Below are positions 1-4,678 of a stretch of 5,989 nucleotides of DNA, piece after piece. The DNA is from CBDUUP01 sp965370435 (GTDB lineage: Bacteria > Chloroflexota > Anaerolineae > Anaerolineales > UBA11579). Positions within the stretch are counted from its first letter, which is position 1; each line of letters opens with the position of its first letter. The DNA lies in assembly GCA_965370435.1 (NCBI GenBank), contig CBDUUP010000291.1, positions 1 to 5,989 on the forward strand. The letters run 5' to 3'. The notes beneath the pieces were generated by a model. The model was not told the DNA's origin and did not search any database. It saw only the letters and a list, made by a program, of their open reading frames with translations. The position numbers and the translations under genes are program-made.

Positions 1-171
1 TTTAATTTTTTATCATCATTTAACTTACAATGAACTGAGCGCACAGAAAAAAGCTCAAAAACTCTGCCCCTCTACAAATCTGCAGTGATTTTTTAAAGAT
101 TTTTACTTCCTTCGACTTCATAGAGTGAAACTTTCAGGAGCTACTGCTCGTACTCTGTTGGAATAAACCTA

Positions 172-199
172 TTGCAATTTCTAATTTATGGAGTATTAT
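172..199 (+). promoter_or_regulatory. Candidate sigma70-type promoter for the kinase operon
   Basis: A -35-like TTGCAA (172-177, 4 of 6 consensus bases) is followed after 16 bases by a -10-like TATTAT (194-199, 5 of 6). Transcription would start near 206, giving a leader of about 70 bases before the ATG at 275. The region is AT-rich, so chance matches are likely. An alternative pair is TTGGAA (158-163) with TAATTT (182-187). No operator palindrome was recognised. Confidence 0.4.
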
Positions 200-263
200 T
201 AAGGTAGCCAAAAAACATGACCCATCCTGCCCCTGGGAGTAGGAAACTAACATAGATCACCAT

Positions 264-269
264 AGGGAG
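264..269 (+). promoter_or_regulatory. Shine-Dalgarno of kinase 1
   Basis: AGGGAG lies five bases before the ATG at 275. This supports that start codon, which is also followed directly by a basic N-terminus and a hydrophobic helix, as expected for the start of a membrane sensor. Confidence 0.65.
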
Positions 270-274
270 CTTCA

Positions 275-2032
275 ATGGTAGCACGCAAACGAATCTTTTA
301 CCTGATCTTTATCATGACCGCCGCCGCGGTGATCGTCGGCGGCATCACCATGTACATGTTGTACAATGCCGCGCTGGAGGAAGAGCGCGCCCGTCTGGTG
401 GTGACCGCCCAGAGCCAGGCCCGCCTCCTGGAAGCCGTAGCCCGTTTTGACGCCATTCACAGCGCCGATTACCCTAATGGATCATTCGAAGCCACCTTGA
501 GCCAGATGCGGGACGCCCATGAGAACTACCACGGCTTCGGCGAGACGGGAGAGTTCACCTTAGCCCGGCTTGAAGAAAATTCGATCGTCTTTCTTCTCCG
601 CCACCGCCATAGTGACACCGAAATCCCCCAACCGGTTCCCTACGACTCCGAGCTTGCTGAACCCATGCGCCGCGCCCTTCAAGGACGCTCAGGCACCATC
701 GTTGGCCTGGACTATCGGGGCGAGACCGTCATGGCTGCCTACGAGCCGGTGGCCGTGTTAGATCTCGGCATCGTGGCCAAGATTGATATGTCCGAGGTCC
801 GCGCCCCCTTTATTCAGGCGGGTCTCGTGGCGGGATTTGCCGCAATCATGGTCATCATCGTGGGCGCGCTCTTGTTCCTGCGGGTGAGCGACCCCATGCT
901 CAAGAGGATGGAAGAAAGCGTTGAACGCTACCGGAAGTTGTTCGATAACAACCTGAACGGCGTTGCCTTGCACGACATCGTCACCGACGAAACCGGGAAA
1001 GCCATTGACTATATCTTTCTGGAAGTCAATTCGACCTTCGAAGAATTGACCGGCTTGATCGGCGACCAGATCGTCGGCAAGCCCGTCACCGAGGTCATAC
1101 CCGGCATTGAAGACTCTCCCTTTATTGAGATATACGGCAAAGTGGCCTTGACCGGTGAACCCATCCGCTTTGAACAATTTGCAGAACCCCTCGATAAGCA
1201 TTATGAGATCGCCGCTTTTTCTCCCCGTATCGGCCAATTTGCTGCCGTCTTTTCGGATGTCTCCGAGCGGGTTAAAGCCGAGCAAGCGTTGCGGGAGTAC
1301 TCCGAACGCCTGGAAGAAATGGTTGAAGAGCGCACCCAGGAACTCCAAAGCGCTCAGGAGCAATTGGTCCGCAAAGAGAAACTGGCCGTGCTGGGCGAGT
1401 TGGCTGGCGGCGTGGGCCACGAACTTCGCAACCCTCTGGGCGTCATCACCAACGCCATCTTCTACCTCCAAACCGTGCTGCCCGACGCCGGCGAGAAGGT
1501 CAAAGAATATCTGGAAATCATCTCCGCCGAAGCCTTAGGCGCAGAGAAGATCGTCTCCGACCTGCTCGACTTCGCCCGGGTTCGCCCCTCCGACCGAGGT
1601 TTGGTGAAGGTTGCCCATTTGGTGGCCGAAACCCTGGAAAAATGCCCCCCGCCCGAAACCATCCAAGTCACCACCCGCTTCGCCGCCAGCTTGCCCGACA
1701 TCTGGGTGGATCCCCAACAGATCAAGCAAGTGCTCATCAACCTGGTGACCAACGCCTACCAGGCCATGCAGGATGGGGGCGCGCTCACCATCAGCGCCAA
1801 AAAACAAGATGGCAATGTCCAAATCTCGGTTATCGATACCGGGCACGGCATCTCCACCGAGGACCAGGAAAACCTTTTCGAACCACTCTTCACCACCAAA
1901 GCCCGCGGCATCGGTTTGGGACTGGCGGTATCCAAAAATCTGGTTGAAGCCAACCAGGGCAGCATTACATACCAGAGCCAGGAGGAGGAAGGGACCACCT
2001 TCACCATATTCTTGCCTATTGACGAAGACTGA
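275..2032 (+). CDS. Membrane sensor histidine kinase (Cache-like sensor, PAS, HisKA, HATPase_c)
   Basis: This 585-residue sensor kinase should autophosphorylate on a histidine and pass phosphate to receiver domains. A first membrane helix lies at about residues 7-30. An extracytoplasmic stretch of about 150 residues follows, with Cache-like features: GETGEF near 89, the GxSGTIVGLDYRGE region at 137-150, and the AAYEPV...LGIVAKID strand pair at 154-171. A second helix spans about 183-203. There is no clear full HAMP domain; a short VSDPM linker leads into a PAS domain at about 216-335. A charged coiled coil runs to 368. The H-box GVGHELRNPLGVI carries the likely phosphoacceptor H382. The ATPase domain shows N489/N493 (N-box), DTGHG 521-525 (G1), LFEPLFTTK 534-542 (F-box) and GIGLGL 545-550 (G2), so it looks fully active. 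The ligand cannot be read from sequence. It is first in the likely operon, and a paralogous kinase begins 21 bases downstream. Confidence 0.93.
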   Translation: MVARKRIFYLIFIMTAAAVIVGGITMYMLYNAALEEERARLVVTAQSQARLLEAVARFDAIHSADYPNGSFEATLSQMRDAHENYHGFGETGEFTLARLEENSIVFLLRHRHSDTEIPQPVPYDSELAEPMRRALQGRSGTIVGLDYRGETVMAAYEPVAVLDLGIVAKIDMSEVRAPFIQAGLVAGFAAIMVIIVGALLFLRVSDPMLKRMEESVERYRKLFDNNLNGVALHDIVTDETGKAIDYIFLEVNSTFEELTGLIGDQIVGKPVTEVIPGIEDSPFIEIYGKVALTGEPIRFEQFAEPLDKHYEIAAFSPRIGQFAAVFSDVSERVKAEQALREYSERLEEMVEERTQELQSAQEQLVRKEKLAVLGELAGGVGHELRNPLGVITNAIFYLQTVLPDAGEKVKEYLEIISAEALGAEKIVSDLLDFARVRPSDRGLVKVAHLVAETLEKCPPPETIQVTTRFAASLPDIWVDPQQIKQVLINLVTNAYQAMQDGGALTISAKKQDGNVQISVIDTGHGISTEDQENLFEPLFTTKARGIGLGLAVSKNLVEANQGSITYQSQEEEGTTFTIFLPIDED

Positions 2033-2053
2033 CAAAACCGCGATGGAAGTATC

Positions 2054-3409
2054 ATGAAAACAGAGTATAAGGTCATTGGCGTTTCGATAATATTTGGACT
2101 GAGTTATTGGGTGATTGACGCCTTGCTGGACTTTTTCATATTCTATGAGGGAACTTTATTGGACTTGATGCTTTTCGACGTCCCCTCCCATGAAATCTAC
2201 ATTCGTTCAACCGGGGTCTTCCTGTTTATCATTGCCGGTGTGGTTATGAGCCGCTTCGTAACCCAGATCAGGCGCGGAGACCGAGCTTTGCAGGAGAGCG
2301 AAGAAAACCTTCGCACAATTTTATTCAGCATCGGCGCTGGGCTTTCCCTCCTGGATTCCGAAACCAGAATCGTCTGGGCCAACCAGATATTGCAAGATTG
2401 GTTCGGCCCGCTTGAGAAAATTAAAGGTAAACCGTGCTACGAGTTATACGACCTAAAAGACCCTCAAAATGAATGCAGCGCCCTCCGCACCTTGCAAAGC
2501 GGCCAGCTAGAACGAGGCGAAAGCTTTGCCTACGACATCCACGGCCAGAGAAAGTTCTTCCAATTGGTCACCATGCCCATCAAGGACGACGATGGAGAGA
2601 TCGTCCAAATCGTGGAACTCACCCTGGACATCACTGAACGCAAACAGGCTGAACAAATCCTGCAAGACCACTCCACCCAGCTTGAAGCGATGGTCGAAGA
2701 GCGCACCCGGGAACTCCGCGACGCCCAGGAACGCATGATGCGCCAGGAACGGCTGGCCGCCCTGGGGGAGATGTCTGGAGGGGTGGGCCACGAACTCCGC
2801 AACCCCCTCGGCGTCATCACCAACGCCGTCTATTACCTCAAGACAGTGATGCCCGATGCTGAGGAGAAGGTCCAAGAATATCTGGATATTATCTCCGCCG
2901 AAGCCTTTGGCGCTGAGAAGATCGTCTCCGACCTGCTGAACTTCGCCCGTATCCAACCCGCTGACCAACAGGCAAGTTCAGTCTCGGATCTAGTCTCCCG
3001 GGTTCTGGATAAATGCATCCCTCCTGATAACGTAGAAGTCACCACTCACTACGACCCAGACCTTCCCGACCTCTGGGTAGATCCCCAGCAGATCATGCAA
3101 GTGCTATCCAACTTGATAACCAACGCCTACCAGGCCATGCCGGAGGGCGGCGGTCTTGCCATCAACGCCCAGGCCAATAAAAATCAGGTAAAAATTTCCC
3201 TCGCCGATACCGGGCAAGGCATCTCAGCAGAAAACATGCCCAAGCTCTTTGAGCCGCTCTACACCACTAAAACGCGCGGGGTAGGGCTGGGCTTGGCGGT
3301 CTGCAAGAATTTAATCCAGGCCAACCAGGGTAGTATTGAAGTAGAGAGTATTGAAGGACAGGGAAGTACGTTTTCAATAACGTTGCCTTTTATGGAGGCG
3401 GCCTCATGA
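2054..3409 (+). CDS. Membrane-anchored PAS sensor histidine kinase, paralogue of kinase 1
   Basis: This 451-residue kinase has two predicted membrane helices, about residues 7-30 and 53-70, joined by a short loop containing DVPSHEIYIR, and so no large external sensor. A PAS domain at about 80-197 (ends LDITERKQAEQ) contains C128 and C141 in GKPCYELYDL...NECSAL. A coiled coil (about 195-232) precedes the H-box with H246. The ATPase domain has N353/N357, DTGQG 385-389, the F-box around LFEPLYTTK 398-406 and GVGLGL 409-414, so all catalytic motifs are present. From residue 195 to the end it aligns without gaps to kinase 1 (offset 136), about 63% identical by hand count over 250 residues. GGAAG at 2045-2049 supports the ATG. 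Its TGA overlaps the ATG of the next gene (ATGA), implying translational coupling to the REC-REC protein, which is probably its partner. The signal is probably cytoplasmic or membrane-linked, which is inference. Confidence 0.92.
   Translation: MKTEYKVIGVSIIFGLSYWVIDALLDFFIFYEGTLLDLMLFDVPSHEIYIRSTGVFLFIIAGVVMSRFVTQIRRGDRALQESEENLRTILFSIGAGLSLLDSETRIVWANQILQDWFGPLEKIKGKPCYELYDLKDPQNECSALRTLQSGQLERGESFAYDIHGQRKFFQLVTMPIKDDDGEIVQIVELTLDITERKQAEQILQDHSTQLEAMVEERTRELRDAQERMMRQERLAALGEMSGGVGHELRNPLGVITNAVYYLKTVMPDAEEKVQEYLDIISAEAFGAEKIVSDLLNFARIQPADQQASSVSDLVSRVLDKCIPPDNVEVTTHYDPDLPDLWVDPQQIMQVLSNLITNAYQAMPEGGGLAINAQANKNQVKISLADTGQGISAENMPKLFEPLYTTKTRGVGLGLAVCKNLIQANQGSIEVESIEGQGSTFSITLPFMEAAS
3394..3398 (+). 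promoter_or_regulatory. Shine-Dalgarno inside the end of kinase 2
   Basis: GGAGG lies seven bases before the ATG at 3406 and within the last codons of kinase 2. It fixes the start of the REC-REC gene at the ATGA overlap and fits coupled translation. Confidence 0.7.
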
Positions 3410-4173
3410 CTGAAAACATATGCATTCTGATCGTAGACGACGATCACCGGATGGCTCAAACAATAGTAGATATATTAGAGGTCAAAGGCTATGAAGCCCA
3501 TGCTGTCCATTCTGGGCCCGAAGCTTTAGAGATGGTCGAAATGCTTGACTTCGATTGTGTCCTGACCGATATTAAGATGCCTCTTATGAACGGCGTGGAA
3601 CTTTTTCGAGCTATTCATGAACAGCGCCCTGAGATTCCGGTTGTTTTGATGACCGCCTACGCCACCAACCAGTTGGTCAAAAATGGGCTGGATGAAGGGG
3701 CTATCGCGGTGGTGAATAAACCCCTGGACATCACTCTCCTGCTGGGTTTCTTCTCCTCCTTGTCCAAGGAATTGACCATCGCCATCGTGGACGACGACGT
3801 TAATTTCTGCCTGACCCTGGGAGAGATTTTACAAACCCGGGGACACAACGTCCTCAGAGTATCTGACTTGGACGACCTTGAAAAAGCCCTGGAACAAGAT
3901 TACCAGGTAGTGCTGTTGGACATGAAGCTAGAAGGGGCCACCGGCTTGGAGGTCCTGAAACAGATCCGGGAAAAGAAACCTCACGCCGCCGTCATCTTGG
4001 TCACCGGCCATAGGGCGGAAATGTCCGCATCTATTGAGGCCGCCCTCGAACTTACCGCTTACACCTGCCTTTACAAACCCTTGCAAATAGAAAAACTCCT
4101 CCAAACGGTCACCGATGTCCATCACCAAGACCTGGGAAGGATGTTGGGCCAGAAAGTGCGCAAGAAGAATTGA
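3406..4173 (+). CDS. Double receiver-domain response regulator A (REC-REC, no output domain)
   Basis: This 255-residue protein consists of two CheY-like receiver domains joined almost without a linker. REC1 (about 5-120) has the acidic cluster D11-D13, phosphoacceptor D55 in TDIKMP, T83 and K105 in NKP. REC2 (about 124-238) has D129-D131, phosphoacceptor D172 in LDMKL, T200 and K224 in YKP. Both therefore look able to accept phosphate. REC2 lacks the Met-Pro after its aspartate. A basic tail of about 18 residues (VHHQDLGRMLG, then RKK) follows and resembles the tail of the paralogue downstream. No DNA-binding, enzymatic or HPt domain is seen, so a role as phosphate shuttle, sink or protein-interaction switch is inferred. 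It is coupled to kinase 2. Its TGA stop lies at the edge of the putative inserted element, and the last two stop-codon bases belong to the direct repeat. Confidence 0.93.
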   Translation: MTENICILIVDDDHRMAQTIVDILEVKGYEAHAVHSGPEALEMVEMLDFDCVLTDIKMPLMNGVELFRAIHEQRPEIPVVLMTAYATNQLVKNGLDEGAIAVVNKPLDITLLLGFFSSLSKELTIAIVDDDVNFCLTLGEILQTRGHNVLRVSDLDDLEKALEQDYQVVLLDMKLEGATGLEVLKQIREKKPHAAVILVTGHRAEMSASIEAALELTAYTCLYKPLQIEKLLQTVTDVHHQDLGRMLGQKVRKKN

Positions 4174-4180
4174 CCCTACA
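4172..4180 (+). repeat. Left direct repeat (putative target-site duplication)
   Basis: GACCCTACA is repeated exactly at 4363-4371, immediately outside the inverted repeats at 4182-4191 and 4351-4360. That arrangement is typical of a target duplication made by transposition. The first two bases are the GA of the REC-REC A stop codon. Confidence 0.6.
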
Positions 4181-4181
4181 T

Positions 4182-4191
4182 AGGGCAATCG
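4182..4191 (+). repeat. Left terminal inverted repeat
   Basis: AGGGCAATCG is the exact reverse complement of 4351-4360. It begins one base inside the left direct repeat. Confidence 0.6.
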
Positions 4192-4209
4192 TCTATTCAA
4201 TAAATAGAC
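4191..4209 (+). repeat. Hairpin-forming inverted repeat GTCTATT-N5-AATAGAC
   Basis: A perfect 7-bp stem with loop CAATA begins 17 bases after the stop codon of REC-REC A. It shares AGAC with the next palindrome (4206-4220), so the two stems exclude each other in RNA. No T-run follows, so I do not call it an intrinsic terminator, although it could protect the 3' end of the upstream mRNA. Confidence 0.45.
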
Positions 4210-4220
4210 CCGAAAGGTCT
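4206..4220. repeat. Palindrome AGACC-CGAAA-GGTCT (copy 1)
   Basis: Five-bp arms with a 5-base centre. The same arms and spacing recur at 4288-4302 inside the same putative element. In RNA the CCGAAAGG core could also form a GAAA tetraloop with one bulged C. It may be a protein-binding site or a structural part of the element; which one is unknown. Confidence 0.5.
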
Positions 4221-4287
4221 CCAATAACAGCAAAAATGAGAAGAAATTATCAAAATCTAAAGACCTTAACAATAAAATTATCACTTA

Positions 4288-4302
4288 AGACCCTTTGGGT
4301 CT
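4288..4302. repeat. Palindrome AGACCC-TTT-GGGTCT (copy 2)
   Basis: A perfect 6-bp inverted repeat with a 3-base centre, sharing arms AGACC and GGTCT at identical spacing with 4206-4220, 82 bases away. It is not followed by a T-tract (AGTGTTTA follows), so it is a poor intrinsic terminator. Confidence 0.5.
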
Positions 4303-4350
4303 AGTGTTTACGAATAATATTAACTTTCCTCAGTTATTGACCCGACTTTG

Positions 4351-4360
4351 CGATTGCCCT
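4351..4360 (-). repeat. Right terminal inverted repeat
   Basis: CGATTGCCCT is the exact reverse complement of 4182-4191. It ends two bases before the right direct repeat. Confidence 0.6.
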
Positions 4361-4362
4361 GA

Positions 4363-4371
4363 GACCCTACA
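4363..4371 (+). repeat. Right direct repeat (putative target-site duplication)
   Basis: An exact second copy of GACCCTACA from 4172-4180. Rejoining the flanks through one copy gives a simple ancestral sequence at the end of the REC-REC A gene. Confidence 0.6.
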
Positions 4372-4390
4372 GAATTGTAAAATCTGCCCG

Positions 4391-4419
4391 CTGACTTAAT
4401 GGTAATATTATGTGGTAAT
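4391..4419 (+). promoter_or_regulatory. Weak candidate promoter for REC-REC B
   Basis: CTGACT (4391-4396, 4 of 6 for -35) is followed after 17 bases by GGTAAT (4414-4419, 4 of 6 for -10), which is preceded by TGT as in extended -10 promoters. It would start transcription near 4426 and give a leader of about 250 bases. The match is modest and the region is AT-rich. Read-through from the upstream operon is an equal alternative. Confidence 0.22.
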
Positions 4420-4527
4420 CCTATAGAATCTCACTGCCTGCCAGGAAATCGGCCTTACAATGCAAATGGGATTGAGGTTCCAAAATCAAGCGCCAAGACA
4501 AACCTAGATATGAAGAATTGTTTCAAA

Positions 4528-4573
4528 CCGCCACCCACTCTTCTGCGCCAAAGCTTGGGGTCGGATCTGGCGG
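4528..4573 (+). other. Possible leader stem-loop
   Basis: CCGCCA (4528-4533) can pair with TGGCGG (4568-4573), enclosing a small CCAA-AGC-TTGG hairpin (4548-4558). It matches no riboswitch class I can recognise. Helices this short occur by chance, so this is only a candidate folded segment of the REC-REC B leader. Confidence 0.25.
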
Positions 4574-4635
4574 CATCAAAAGATATTGAGCATAAAGGCG
4601 GGAAAGGGATGGATACGAACCGGGGGAAGGAATGG

Positions 4636-4657
4636 GAGGCATGTTTTTCGATGCCTC
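4636..4657 (+). promoter_or_regulatory. Leader hairpin 1 of REC-REC B
   Basis: GAGGCAT (4636-4642) and ATGCCTC (4651-4657) form a perfect 7-bp stem with loop GTTTTTCG. It ends two bases before the hairpin that contains the Shine-Dalgarno sequence, so the two could stack coaxially in the mRNA. Confidence 0.45.
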
Positions 4658-4659
4658 GC

Positions 4660-4677
4660 CTACTCAGGAGAGAGTAG
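4660..4677 (+). promoter_or_regulatory. Hairpin presenting the Shine-Dalgarno in its loop (REC-REC B)
   Basis: CTACTC (4660-4665) pairs perfectly with GAGTAG (4672-4677), leaving the six-base loop AGGAGA. The Shine-Dalgarno AGGAG (4666-4670) is thus held in a hairpin loop eight bases before the ATG at 4679. GGA-in-a-loop sites are a known target type for CsrA/RsmA proteins, so translational control is possible. It is not demonstrated, and this loop does not match the full CsrA consensus. The site decides the start: the in-frame TTG at 4586 has no comparable ribosome site. Confidence 0.5.
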
Positions 4678-4678
4678 A

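Larger units (their letters stand above)
1..274. other. Non-coding AT-rich leader upstream of kinase 1
   Basis: I see no convincing gene on either strand here. The stretch is much richer in A+T than the genes that follow. It holds a candidate promoter at 172-199 and a Shine-Dalgarno sequence at 264-269. Small inverted repeats, TGAGC/GCTCA at 36-40 and 53-57 and GAGC/GCTC at 138-141 and 146-149, are too short to interpret. The T-rich stretch at 88-107 has no strong stem before it, so I do not call a terminator for an upstream gene. Confidence 0.6.
4181..4361. mobile_element. MITE-like non-autonomous insertion (about 181 bp)
   Basis: Perfect 10-bp inverted repeats (AGGGCAATCG at 4182-4191, CGATTGCCCT at 4351-4360) sit just inside perfect 9-bp direct repeats (4172-4180 and 4363-4371). 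With ends at 4181 and 4361 the inverted repeats align over 11 bp with one mismatch (TAGGG versus CAGGG), and the flanking repeat becomes 10 bp with one mismatch. The interior codes for nothing. It is about 35% G+C by hand count, below the genes, and contains two copies of the palindrome AGACC-N5-GGTCT. From memory, ends of the CAGGG type with 8-10 bp duplications fit the ISAs1 family, so a deletion derivative moved by such a transposase is possible. This assignment is tentative. The alternative is a structured RNA domain closed by the 10-bp helix, but that would not explain the direct repeats. Confidence 0.55.
4174..4678. other. About 500-base non-coding gap between the two REC-REC genes
   Basis: No supported gene lies here on either strand. 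From left to right it holds a MITE-like element (about 4181-4361) flanked by 9-bp direct repeats, a weak candidate promoter (4391-4419), possible stem-loops around 4528-4573, a purine-rich GGA-containing run (about 4599-4640), and two adjacent hairpins just before the next gene. If the element plus one repeat copy is removed (about 190 bases), the ancestral gap would have been about 315 bases. That is long enough for the second REC-REC gene to have had its own promoter and leader. Confidence 0.6.

Noticed and set aside
758..1471. Long open frame on the minus strand opposite kinase 1
   Set aside because: It is a shadow of the kinase coding frame; the + strand protein has complete catalytic motifs.
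4191..4209. Intrinsic terminator after REC-REC A
   Set aside because: The 7-bp stem is AT-rich and no T-run follows. The palindrome at 4288-4302 also lacks a T-tract.
4471..4490. tRNA-like T-loop (GGTTCCAAAATC)
   Set aside because: The flanking five-base stem does not pair, and no acceptor or anticodon arm could be found around it.
4399..4677. 92-residue open frame in the gap on the + strand
   Set aside because: No Shine-Dalgarno, composition unlike the genes, no recognisable domain, and it covers the hairpin leader of the next gene.
4586..4678. N-terminal extension of REC-REC B from TTG 4586
   Set aside because: The 31 extra residues resemble no receiver sequence and have no ribosome site. 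ATG 4679 has AGGAG at 4666-4670 and matches the paralogue's start.
4490..4678. Riboswitch (cyclic di-GMP type considered) in the REC-REC B leader
   Set aside because: The conserved core sequences of the class were not found. Only generic short stems are visible.
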